Assembly: GCF_013449685.1 (NCBI RefSeq)
Contig: NZ_JACDSF010000039.1
Location: forward strand, 43,871-107,870
Reading direction: 5' to 3'
Length of the DNA: 64,000 nt
Source: Pectobacterium brasiliense
Lineage (GTDB): Bacteria; Pseudomonadota; Gammaproteobacteria; Enterobacterales; Enterobacteriaceae
Shown here: positions 31,940-40,146 of the stretch, piece after piece
Numbering within the stretch: the first letter of the stretch is position 1
Layout: the number at the start of each line of letters is the position of its first letter
Made by a program: the position numbers and the translations under genes
Notes under the pieces: model-generated
The model's database searches: none
Told to the model about the DNA's origin: nothing
The model's input: the letters and a program-made list of their open reading frames with translations, nothing else

Positions 31940-32085
31940 TTTTTAAGCACCACTTTTTATGTGGGCTTCACACATAACAGCAACGTTTTTATAACGAGTA
32001 TTCGCTTATTTATCCTACTTATTACCCATAAGTCATGCGAAAAGCCGACGTACAGGCTTCTCGAAGAAGGGTGGGGATAAATAAA

Positions 32086-32154
32086 TGGTTTCCAACGTTC
32101 TCAGAGCCTTGTCAGATGAGATCGAGTGGTGCAGAATACGCGCCTTGCAAATAA
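32086..32154 (+). CDS. Candidate 22-residue leader or small protein
   Basis: ATG at 32086 follows the G-rich AAGGGTGGGG with an 8-base gap. The frame runs 22 codons and stops at 32152-32154, inside the 5' arm of the terminator at 32149-32184. No homologue is recognised. The layout resembles a leader peptide whose translation could interfere with terminator folding, but an ORF this short may arise by chance. Confidence 0.25.
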   Translation, partial: WFPTFSEPCQMRSSGAEYAPCK

Positions 32155-32184
32155 CCGACGTCTAATAGCGTCGGTTATTTTTTT
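32149..32184 (+). terminator. Strong intrinsic terminator upstream of plaP
   Basis: Perfect 12-bp stem (aaataaccgacg/cgtcggttattt), 8-base loop, seven T. It lies about 210 bases after ycgR and 360 before plaP, so it ends either ycgR, a small RNA, or a plaP leader transcript. Confidence 0.88.
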
Positions 32185-32349
32185 ACATTTATGCTCGTCA
32201 ACCTTCAGGTTACAGGGGGATTGGTGTGGTTTCTTACCTTTCTCTGTGGCTCAGGTTTGCTGGGTATAGGGTCTTCAACCAAAGAGGCCGGACAACGATC
32301 CGGATAGATAATTTTGTGTGTGCCTGTGAGCACAGTGAGGAAAGGAAAA

Positions 32350-32556
32350 ATGGGGCAATTAACACGTTTCGCACCGGTGCCCGCCGGTTTGTGCTGCAAA
32401 GGTATTGGTTATGGCGCGACGCAGTCGCAAGTTATCTCTGGTGCTGTTACAGCCACCTCTTCTCATCGTGATTCAGGCGAGTCCTGTATCCATTCATTTG
32501 TTTTCGGTGCGTATGCTCCTGCCGTGATGAACGGAGGTGTGCGTCATGTCGCTTGA
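32350..32556 (+). CDS. Candidate upstream ORF overlapping the plaP start
   Basis: 68 codons from ATG 32350, preceded by GAGGAAAGGA with good spacing. The stop (32554-32556) lies 11 bases inside plaP, in another frame, an arrangement that would couple the two translations. The product has Cys-Cys, many Gly/Ala/Ser and a run of His residues, and no recognised domain. Another frame is also open across part of this stretch, so coding is uncertain. It could be a regulatory uORF or chance. Confidence 0.3.
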   Translation: MGQLTRFAPVPAGLCCKGIGYGATQSQVISGAVTATSSHRDSGESCIHSFVFGAYAPAVMNGGVRHVA

Positions 32557-33916
32557 TTCTCAGCTGCCTAATGCTGGCGCAAAACGTGCTCAGTTAAAAA
32601 GAACGCTCACGCTGTGGCCTGTCGTTATGATGGGGCTGGCGTACATGCAGCCGATGACCATTTTTGATACCTTCGGTATCGTGTCTGGCCTGACCGACGG
32701 CCATGTGGCAACGGCCTATGCGTTTGCGCTGGTCGCCATTCTGTTCACGGCGCTGAGCTATGGCAAACTGGTAAAACGTTTCCCGTCTGCGGGTTCTGCT
32801 TATACCTACGCGCAAAAAGCGATCAGCCCGCACGTCGGGTTTATGGTCGGCTGGTCGTCACTGCTGGACTATCTGTTCATGCCGATGATCAACATCCTGC
32901 TGGCGAAAATCTATCTGGAAGCGATCTTCCCCGGTGTACCGTCATGGATTTTTGTGGCGGCGCTGGTCGGCTTGATGACGCTGTTTAACCTGCGTGGTAT
33001 CAGTCTGGTTGCTAACCTGAACGCCATTATCGTGGTGGTGCAGGTTGCGATCATGGCGGTATTCCTCGGTCTGGTGATTCACGGTGTTTATCTGGGCGAA
33101 GGGGCCGGTACGCTGACCAGTACGCGTCCGTTCTGGTCTGAGAACGCCCACGTGGTGCCGATGATCACTGGAGCAACCATTCTCTGTTTCTCGTTTCTCG
33201 GTTTTGACGGCATCAGCTCGCTGTCGGAAGAAACGCAGGATGCAGGTCGGGTGATTCCAAAAGCCATCTTCCTGACGGCGCTGATCGGCGGGGTGATTTT
33301 TGTTGCCGTGGCGTACTTCCTGCAACTGTATTTTCCGGATATTTCGCGCTTTAAAGAGCCGGATGCGTCTCAGCCGGAAATCATGCTGTATGTTGCGGGT
33401 AAATTCTTCCAGTCCGTTATTCTGGTGTTCTCCTGCGTCACCGTACTGGCATCCGGTATGGCGGCACATGCAGGTGTGTCTCGCCTGATGTATGTCATGG
33501 GGCGTGATGGCGTATTTCCTGAGCGCTTCTTCGGCTATATCCACCCGAAATGGCGTACGCCGTCTTTGAACGTCTTGCTGGTTGGCGCCATTGCACTGTC
33601 TGCGGTGTCGTTCGATCTGGTGACGGCGACGGCGCTGATCAACTTCGGTGCGCTGGTGGCGTTTACGTTCGTGAACCTGTCGGTCATTTCACAGTTCTAT
33701 ATTCGTGAACGCCGTAACCGTACCGTGAAAGACACCATTAACTTCCTCGTACTGCCCGTGCTGGGTGCTCTAACGGTAGGGGCGCTGTGGGTGAACCTGG
33801 AAGCGAGCTCGATGACGCTGGGTCTGGTGTGGGCAACGATTGGATTGCTCTATCTGGCGTTTGTGACACGCAGTTTCCGTCAGCCAGTACCGCAATGTAG
33901 CGAAGAACCGGTTTAA
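32546..33916 (+). CDS. plaP: Putrescine importer PlaP (APC superfamily)
   Basis: A 456-residue inner-membrane permease with about 12 helices. The protein follows E. coli PlaP (YeeF) closely along its length: [91 protein letters not shown], and a C-terminal SFRQPVPQ. It is also near sbcB, as in E. coli. PlaP is a proton-driven low-affinity putrescine importer linked to surface motility. PuuP is the other close relative but fits less well. The start at 32546 has GGAGG 8 bases upstream; GTG at 32537 overlaps that site and is less likely. Confidence 0.9.
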   Translation: MSLDSQLPNAGAKRAQLKRTLTLWPVVMMGLAYMQPMTIFDTFGIVSGLTDGHVATAYAFALVAILFTALSYGKLVKRFPSAGSAYTYAQKAISPHVGFMVGWSSLLDYLFMPMINILLAKIYLEAIFPGVPSWIFVAALVGLMTLFNLRGISLVANLNAIIVVVQVAIMAVFLGLVIHGVYLGEGAGTLTSTRPFWSENAHVVPMITGATILCFSFLGFDGISSLSEETQDAGRVIPKAIFLTALIGGVIFVAVAYFLQLYFPDISRFKEPDASQPEIMLYVAGKFFQSVILVFSCVTVLASGMAAHAGVSRLMYVMGRDGVFPERFFGYIHPKWRTPSLNVLLVGAIALSAVSFDLVTATALINFGALVAFTFVNLSVISQFYIRERRNRTVKDTINFLVLPVLGALTVGALWVNLEASSMTLGLVWATIGLLYLAFVTRSFRQPVPQCSEEPV

Positions 33917-33944
33917 AGTTAAACCGACGACACGCCAAAAAGAG

Positions 33945-33976
33945 AAAAGCGGAGCCACTGTGCTCCGCTTTTTTAT
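33945..33976. terminator. Bidirectional plaP/sbcB terminator
   Basis: Perfect 11-bp stem (aaaagcggagc/gctccgctttt) between convergent genes; T-rich on both strands. Confidence 0.88.
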
Positions 33977-33993
33977 GGCTTTAAGCGGCTATC

Positions 33994-35421
33994 TTAGCCC
34001 ACTAGCTCCTGCGCATAGGCGTACAGCGCTTTTAGCTGTGCCATCTTCTCTTTATCGTCTTCGTGCAGTTGATACAGATTGCTGAGTTCTGACAGATAGT
34101 CCTGCAAGCGCTCCGGCGTAAAGACCGCACGCCGATGCTGCAACCAACGCTGCTGTTCGCGGTCGTCCAGCGTGCCGGGGAAATTGCGGGCGCGATAGCG
34201 GAAGAGCAGCGGTTCCAGACGATTATCGGCAAACGTGAGATCCAGTGCGGGCAGGTTTTGCGGGGCAGTCTCCTGAATAATCTTCATCGCCATACGGTCA
34301 GCATCGCCAAAGAAGCCATCATAAAGCCGTAAATCGACATCATCAGATGCGGTGAACGCGGGGGCTTCCGCAAACAGCTCCACCACTTTTTCCCTGACGC
34401 TCGCGTTGCTACGCAGCAGTGCGAGATTGTCCAGACAGCGTTGACGATCAATGCCTAATCTTTCCGCATCTTCCGGTCGTAAGGTATTGGCTGGTGCTAA
34501 GACCGGACATTTATTGATGTGCACCAGCTTGAGTGGAACGGCACTCTGATCCGCCTCCAGCGCATCCCGGCGGGTGTATAACCGTTCACGCAAGGCTGTG
34601 CTGTCGAGCTCCAGCAGCGGCGTCATATCGCCCGCCAAATCGCACATGATGACCGCATTACGGTTGTCCGGATGCCAGGCGAGTGGAACAACCCAACTGG
34701 TGTTGCTCCTCGCCGCGCCAAACATGCCCGACACGTGAACGAGCGGCTTCATTTGCGGGATATCAATCAGCGCGGAAATTTTGTTTTTGTTACGTAGCGG
34801 GAACAGATACTCAAACAGTTTAGGCTGCGCCTGCTTGAACAGCTTCGCCATAGCGATGGTGGCATAAACGTCGGACATCGCATCATGCGCCTGCTCGTGC
34901 GAAATACCGTTGGCTTTCGTCAGATGTTCAAGGCGGAAACTGGGCAAGCCGTCATCGTTTTCCGGCCACACGATGCCTTCAGGTCGCAGGGCATAGCAGG
35001 CGCGTAACGCATCCAGCAAATCCCAGCGGGAATTGCCGTTTTGCCAGCTGTAGGCGTAAGGATCGTAGAAGTTGCGATAGAAAATATTGCGGCTGACTTC
35101 ATCATCAAAGCGAATATTGTTGTAGCCCATAATACAGGTGCCGGGCACGCTGAACGCGTCGTGGATCTGACGAGCGAACTCCGCCTCATTGACGCCTTTT
35201 GCCAGCGCAACCTGTGGCGTAATTCCGGTGATCATCACCGCTTCTGGTTCCGGCAGGTAATCATCCGCCGGACGACAATAAATGACTAGCGGCTCACCGA
35301 TAATATTGAAGTCCATATCGGTACGGACACCCGCAAACTGCGCAGGGCGATCGCACGCTGGATGTTTACCGAACGTCTCGTAGTCATGTATGAAAAAAGT
35401 GGGTTGTGTTTTCTCGGCCAT
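33994..35421 (-). CDS. sbcB: Exodeoxyribonuclease I
   Basis: A 3'-5' single-strand DNA exonuclease in recombination and mismatch repair; loss suppresses recBC defects. The protein has 475 residues, the E. coli length. The DEDDh catalytic residues are visible: FIHDYETFG (Asp, Glu), GYNNIRFDDEV and HDAMSDVYATIAMAK (His and Asp). An SH3-like middle domain and the C-terminal helical ExoI domain follow. It is monocistronic and divergent from the siderophore operon. Confidence 0.96.
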   Translation of the reverse strand: MAEKTQPTFFIHDYETFGKHPACDRPAQFAGVRTDMDFNIIGEPLVIYCRPADDYLPEPEAVMITGITPQVALAKGVNEAEFARQIHDAFSVPGTCIMGYNNIRFDDEVSRNIFYRNFYDPYAYSWQNGNSRWDLLDALRACYALRPEGIVWPENDDGLPSFRLEHLTKANGISHEQAHDAMSDVYATIAMAKLFKQAQPKLFEYLFPLRNKNKISALIDIPQMKPLVHVSGMFGAARSNTSWVVPLAWHPDNRNAVIMCDLAGDMTPLLELDSTALRERLYTRRDALEADQSAVPLKLVHINKCPVLAPANTLRPEDAERLGIDRQRCLDNLALLRSNASVREKVVELFAEAPAFTASDDVDLRLYDGFFGDADRMAMKIIQETAPQNLPALDLTFADNRLEPLLFRYRARNFPGTLDDREQQRWLQHRRAVFTPERLQDYLSELSNLYQLHEDDKEKMAQLKALYAYAQELVG

Positions 35422-35616
35422 ATATGCAGTTAGCTACGTGTGCGCGCTGAGCCTGAAATCAGGCAAAACAATCTGGAAAACCGCAAGGATACCATTGAAT
35501 CAACTTTTCTGTGGCGCTTTCCTGATTTGCACCACTTCCCTGACTTACATCAATAGGAGGGTAGACAGAATCGCTAGGCATGACTGTGTCCATTCGGTTA
35601 CAATTTTCGTTTTAAT

Positions 35617-35635
35617 GCGAATGATAATTAAATTC
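35617..35635 (+). promoter_or_regulatory. Fur box of the siderophore transporter operon
   Basis: gcgaatgataattaaattc matches the 19-base Fur consensus at 13 positions, including the core AATGATAAT. A TACAAT at 35599-35604 may be the -10, putting the box over the start site, as needed for iron-dependent repression. Confidence 0.7.
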
Positions 35636-35703
35636 TTTATTGCCGCGTAGCGTCCGCTGCGGGGTGGCATTCGGCAACAAACAGCGAAATGGAGAACACA
35701 CTT

Positions 35704-36669
35704 ATGCGGTTAAATGCGGTGCGATTGAATGCAGCGTTTGCAGTGAAGGCGACGTTATTGGCATCTATGTTTGTTCTGGCCGGCTGCGATCAGCAGGCAT
35801 CGTCTTCAGAAGGAAGCCACACGGTCAGCATTGAGCATGCGCAGGGCACCACTCAGGTTCCACAGCCGCCGAAGAAAGTGATGGTGTTTGATCCTGCCTC
35901 ATTGGATACGCTGGATGCGTTGAAGGTTGAAGGGATTGCCGGTGTACCAAAAAGCAGCACGCCGCTGCCCGCGTTTTTATCAAAATACAACAGCGATACT
36001 TACCTGAACGCCGGGACGCTGTTTGAACCTGCCTATGAAGCGCTCAGCAGCGCGAAGCCCGATCTGATTATTGCCGGTGGACGTACGCGCGACGCCTACG
36101 AAAAGCTGAGCGGTATTGCACCGACGATCTCGATGGATGTGGATGAGCACCAGTTTATGACGAGCTTTATCCAGCGCATCGAGCAACTGGGCACCATCTT
36201 CGGTAAAGAAGATGACGCGAAGAAACAGATTGATAATTTCAAACATCAGATCGCCCAAACGCGCGCTAAAACAGAAAATGCAGGTAATGCGCTGGTTCTG
36301 ATGGTCAGCGGCGGCAAAATGTCTGCCTACGGCCCTCAATCGCGTTTCGGCTTCGTGTTTGATGAGCTGGGTTTTAAACCCGCGACTGAGTTCCCTGAGT
36401 CTGGGCGTCATGGCAACGTGGTGACCTCAGAATTCTTACTGAGCGTGAACCCAGAATGGCTGTTCATTCTCGATCGTGACAGTGCGATTGGTCGCCCGGG
36501 TGGAGAATCAGCCCAGCAGGTGCTGGATAATCCGCTGATTCACAAAACCAACGCCTGGAAAAATAATCGCGTGATCTACCTGGATTCTGCATCGCTGTAT
36601 ATCGCTGGGGGGCTGCAAAGCTATAAAAACCTCGTGAGTACCGTCAGTGACGCGTTAGATAAGCAATAA
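35704..36669 (+). CDS. Siderophore ABC transporter, periplasmic binding lipoprotein (FatB/CeuE/VctP-like)
   Basis: A 321-residue substrate-binding protein. The signal peptide ends in a lipobox (MFVLAGC), so the mature protein is anchored to the inner membrane. VMVFDPASLDTLDALKVEGIAGVP, then SAKPDLIIAGGRT and ..PEWLFILDRDSAIG.. are typical of type III helical-backbone binding proteins for catecholate siderophores (FatB, CeuE, YclQ, VctP). The exact siderophore is not readable. The start at 35704 has GGAG 9 bases upstream; an ATG five codons earlier overlaps that site. It is the first gene of a four-gene operon under a Fur box. Confidence 0.88.
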   Translation: MRLNAVRLNAAFAVKATLLASMFVLAGCDQQASSSEGSHTVSIEHAQGTTQVPQPPKKVMVFDPASLDTLDALKVEGIAGVPKSSTPLPAFLSKYNSDTYLNAGTLFEPAYEALSSAKPDLIIAGGRTRDAYEKLSGIAPTISMDVDEHQFMTSFIQRIEQLGTIFGKEDDAKKQIDNFKHQIAQTRAKTENAGNALVLMVSGGKMSAYGPQSRFGFVFDELGFKPATEFPESGRHGNVVTSEFLLSVNPEWLFILDRDSAIGRPGGESAQQVLDNPLIHKTNAWKNNRVIYLDSASLYIAGGLQSYKNLVSTVSDALDKQ

Positions 36670-36690
36670 CGGCAGGTTACGGCAGAATCA

Positions 36691-37653
36691 ATGAAGTCTT
36701 TTTACTCTTCGCTGGGTCTGGTTTTTCTGGCCTGCATGATCGTTGTCAGCCTGTTTGTTGGGGCAGGGCAACTGAATATGCAGGCTGTGTGGAACGACCC
36801 AGAAATGCGCGATATTTTCTTTATCAGCCGCGTTCCCCGCACGCTAGCTTTGCTGCTGGCAGGCAGCGCCATGAGTGTGGCTGGCCTCATCATGCAGTTG
36901 CTGACGCAAAACCGTTTTGTTGAACCGTCTCTGGCGGGGACAACACAGTCGGCTAGCTTAGGTTTGCTGGTGGTGATGATCGCCGTGCCCGGTGCGACGA
37001 TTTTCACCAAGATGGTGGTAGCGAGCCTGTTCGCTTTAGCCGGTACCTTCCTGTTCATGATGCTGCTACAGCGAATTGTGCTGAAATCCGCGCTGGTGGT
37101 GCCGCTGGTTGGCATTATGCTGGGTGCGGTTATCAGTTCAATCACCACGTTTGGCGCGATGTATTTTGATCTACTACAGGCGCTTGGCAGTTGGGAATCG
37201 GGCGATTTCTCCGGTGTCTTGCAGGGGCGTTACGAGCTGCTCTGGCTGGTTGGTGCGTTAACGCTGGTAGCCTGCTGGATCGCTGACCGCTTCACGGTCG
37301 CAGGCATGGGGCGCGAGTTCTCCGTCAATGTCGGCCTTAACTATCGGCAGGTGATGCTGATGGGGCTGAGCATTATCGCCATCGTCAGCGGCGTAGTGGT
37401 CGTGGTAGTTGGTAGCTTACCGTTTATCGGGCTGATCGTGCCGAACCTGATCAGCATGATGATGGGCGACAATGTGCGCAAAACCATCCCGTGGGTGTGT
37501 CTGCTCGGCGGCGGTCTGGTGCTGTGCTGCGATATTATCAGCCGCGTGATTCGCTATCCTTTCGAGATTCCGGTGAGCGTGATTCTTGGCGTCATTGGCG
37601 CTGCCGTTTTCCTTCTCTTATTGCTAAGCCAGAAACGCCATGTCAGTCAATGA
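36691..37653 (+). CDS. Siderophore ABC transporter permease 1 (FatD/CeuB/VctD-like)
   Basis: A 320-residue FecCD-family permease with about nine membrane helices. RVPRTLALLLAGSAMSVAGLIMQLLTQNRFVEPSLAGT is the family hallmark segment, and GLIVPNLISMMMGDN is the coupling region that contacts the ATPase. It lies 21 bases after the binding-protein gene and overlaps the next permease by 14 bases; the two presumably form a heterodimeric channel. Confidence 0.9.
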   Translation: MKSFYSSLGLVFLACMIVVSLFVGAGQLNMQAVWNDPEMRDIFFISRVPRTLALLLAGSAMSVAGLIMQLLTQNRFVEPSLAGTTQSASLGLLVVMIAVPGATIFTKMVVASLFALAGTFLFMMLLQRIVLKSALVVPLVGIMLGAVISSITTFGAMYFDLLQALGSWESGDFSGVLQGRYELLWLVGALTLVACWIADRFTVAGMGREFSVNVGLNYRQVMLMGLSIIAIVSGVVVVVVGSLPFIGLIVPNLISMMMGDNVRKTIPWVCLLGGGLVLCCDIISRVIRYPFEIPVSVILGVIGAAVFLLLLLSQKRHVSQ

Positions 37654-38647
37654 ACGTAATACGGTGCTGACCGGAACCGTCAGCGAAAAACGTGCGGGGT
37701 TATCGCCGACGCAGCGGTTGATGTGGCTGGCTGTTACGGCTGTCGTGGTGATCGTGCTGTTTATGACCATCAATCTAGGCAGCAACCTGCGCTACATTTT
37801 GACGCACCGCGGGCTGATGCTGACGACGATGCTGCTGGTGGCGTTTGCTGCCAGTGCGTCGACGGTGCTGTTCCAAACGGTGACGAATAACCGGGTACTG
37901 ACGCCGTCGATTATGGGGTTTGAAGCCCTGTTTATCCTGATTCAGTCCTCGCTGGTGTTTGTTTTCGGCATTAGCGGTATTCCGGGGCTGGGCGTTGAAG
38001 GCAAATTCGTTCTTGAGACGCTGCTGCTGATTCTCTTCTCCGCGCTGCTGTACCGCTGGCTGTTTACCGGCAGTCGCAATAACCTGCATCTGGTTTTACT
38101 GGTCGGGATTATCTGCGGCACGTTGTTTCGCAGCATGGCGGGCTTAATGCAGCGTTTGCTGACGCCCGGTGAGTTCGCCATCTTACAGGGGCGGATGTTT
38201 GCCACCTTCACCCGCACCGTGCCTGAACTGGTGGCACTGTCGGTTGGAATTACGCTGGTGGTCGCGGTGGTGATCTGGCGTATGCGCTTTCGGTTTGATG
38301 TACTGGCGCTGGGGCGTAATAACGCGATTAACCTGGGTATCGACTACAAACGCAGCGTCACGATCATTCTGCTGCTGGTTTCCGTACTGGTTGCCATTTC
38401 AACGGCGCTGGTCGGCCCGCTCACCTTTTTGGGCTTTATGGTTGCGAACCTAGCCTATTTAGTGATTGGTTCCAGCCAGCATCGCCTGTTGCTGCCCGCC
38501 GCTTTCCTGCTGGGCGTTATTTCACTGGTTGGTGGACAACTGGTACTTGAGCATCTGCTGGATATGTCTGGGGCGCTGTCGGTCGTGATCGAATTTGTGG
38601 GTGGATCGCTGTTTATTGTGTTGCTACTGAAAAAGGTTTCCGTGTGA
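37640..38647 (+). CDS. Siderophore ABC transporter permease 2 (FatC/CeuC/VctG-like)
   Basis: A 335-residue FecCD-family permease. LTHRGLMLTTMLLVAFAASASTVLFQTVTNNRVLTPSIMGFEAL is the equivalent of the N-terminal family segment, and VGPLTFLGFMVANLAYLVIG the coupling region. It overlaps the upstream permease by 14 bases and the ATPase gene by 4 (GTGTGA), which implies coupled translation of a fixed-ratio complex. Confidence 0.9.
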   Translation: MSVNERNTVLTGTVSEKRAGLSPTQRLMWLAVTAVVVIVLFMTINLGSNLRYILTHRGLMLTTMLLVAFAASASTVLFQTVTNNRVLTPSIMGFEALFILIQSSLVFVFGISGIPGLGVEGKFVLETLLLILFSALLYRWLFTGSRNNLHLVLLVGIICGTLFRSMAGLMQRLLTPGEFAILQGRMFATFTRTVPELVALSVGITLVVAVVIWRMRFRFDVLALGRNNAINLGIDYKRSVTIILLLVSVLVAISTALVGPLTFLGFMVANLAYLVIGSSQHRLLLPAAFLLGVISLVGGQLVLEHLLDMSGALSVVIEFVGGSLFIVLLLKKVSV

Positions 38648-39402
38648 TTGAGATCGGCAATGTAACCAAAGCGTATAACAACGTTAAGGTATTAGATAAT
38701 GTCACCGCGACGGTGCCTCGTGGTGGCGTCACGTCGATTATCGGCCCGAATGGGGCAGGGAAGTCGACATTGTTGTCCATCATCAGTCGCCTGCTGGATG
38801 CGGATCGCGGACAGGTAAAAGTCAACGGCATGGACGTGATGACCACACCAAGCGATAAGCTGGCGACGTGTTTGTCCGTGTTGCGGCAGGAAAACCAGTT
38901 TACCAGCCGCTTAACGGTAGCGGAGCTGGTGGGGTTTGGTCGCTATCCCTATACCAAAGGGCGGCTGAATGCTGACGATCGTGAACGCATCAGCGCCGCG
39001 CTGGCGTTCCTCAACCTGACCGAATTGAAAGATCGCTTTTTAGATGAGCTTTCCGGTGGCCAACGCCAGCGAGCCTATGTCGCGATGGTGTTGTGTCAGG
39101 ATACGGAATACGTGTTGTTGGATGAACCGCTGAATAATCTGGATATGAAACACGCGGTGGCGATGATGAAACAGATTCGCCGTGCGGCCGATGAACTAGG
39201 CAAAACCATTGTGCTGGTTATCCACGATATCAACTTTGCTTCCGCCTATTCGGATTACATTATTGCGATGCGCAAAGGGCGGATCATCTACACGGGAAAA
39301 CCGGAAGACATCATGGTGTCCGAGGTGTTGGAAGATATTTTCGATACCGAAGTGGCCATCGAGCAGGTTCATAATCAGTGTATCGCGGTATATTATCGAT
39401 GA
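38644..39402 (+). CDS. Siderophore ABC transporter ATP-binding protein (YclP/CeuD/VctC-like)
   Basis: A 252-residue ABC ATPase: Walker A GPNGAGKST, Q-loop VLRQENQFTSRLTVAELVGFGRYPYTKGRL (typical of iron-siderophore ATPases), signature LSGGQRQRA, Walker B YVLLDEPLNNLD and the switch His in VIHDINFA. It starts with GTG overlapping the permease stop codon. It is the last gene of the operon; no clear terminator follows. Confidence 0.92.
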   Translation: MIEIGNVTKAYNNVKVLDNVTATVPRGGVTSIIGPNGAGKSTLLSIISRLLDADRGQVKVNGMDVMTTPSDKLATCLSVLRQENQFTSRLTVAELVGFGRYPYTKGRLNADDRERISAALAFLNLTELKDRFLDELSGGQRQRAYVAMVLCQDTEYVLLDEPLNNLDMKHAVAMMKQIRRAADELGKTIVLVIHDINFASAYSDYIIAMRKGRIIYTGKPEDIMVSEVLEDIFDTEVAIEQVHNQCIAVYYR

Positions 39403-39482
39403 CAGATTATCCGCTTAGCGAGGTGTTAGCACAAAGGGCGTAAGCACCGCTTGAAAGACGCTGGGTATAACCTGTATGGTGA

Positions 39483-39503
39483 ATACATAAAGAATTTATG
39501 TAT
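39483..39503. promoter_or_regulatory. 21-base palindrome upstream of tmaR
   Basis: atacataaa-gaa-tttatgtat: perfect 9-bp arms around three bases, 22 bases before the tmaR ATG. It could be an operator for a dimeric repressor or a 5' UTR hairpin near the ribosome-binding site. Confidence 0.4.
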
Positions 39504-39521
39504 GACTTAAGGTAAGGGTAA

Positions 39522-39842
<321 letters not shown>

Positions 39843-39892
39843 CCTGACGCATCGTTTTTACTGTAACCAACGTTACGGTAAATAGCGCCTGT

Positions 39893-39926
39893 AAAAGGAT
39901 CGCTTCTGCGGTCCTTTTTCTTTTTA
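39893..39926 (+). terminator. tmaR terminator
   Basis: An 11-bp stem with one G-U pair (aaaaggatcgc/gcggtcctttt), 4-base loop and a T-rich tail. The remainder of the gap to 40146 holds the presumed ycaI promoter, which I could not locate. Confidence 0.85.
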
Positions 39927-40146
39927 ATCGCCTCATTATTCACTTCCTTCTTTGCAATCAATTTTCCGTCAATTATCGCAGTATCAAACACCTGAAAAAC
40001 TGGAATCCAGCTCGCACGCTGAATGGCATTGTTTGCAATTTAGTCGTTTTCTTGCGAAGCGTTTCCCTACCTGAAGTTTTCGTCCTATTGCATCAGTTTG
40101 AGTTACTGCAACATGCTAGGACGAACCACAGGGAAGAGGGAAGGCT

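Larger units (their letters stand above)
31940..32545. other. Structured 606-base region between ycgR and plaP
   Basis: Contains a 10-bp inverted repeat (ttatttatcc at 32006-32015 and ggataaataa at 32076-32085) enclosing a hairpin at about 32040-32064, a small ORF (32086-32154), a strong intrinsic terminator (32149-32184), a hairpin ccgga/tccgg near 32291-32306, and an ORF that overlaps the plaP start. It is either the 3' end of ycgR plus a separate leader, or a regulatory RNA locus. Confidence 0.5.

Noticed and set aside
32226..32471. 81-codon frame upstream of plaP in a different frame from the 68-codon ORF
   Set aside because: No ribosome-binding site and no coupling to plaP; kept only as a warning that open frames here may be chance.
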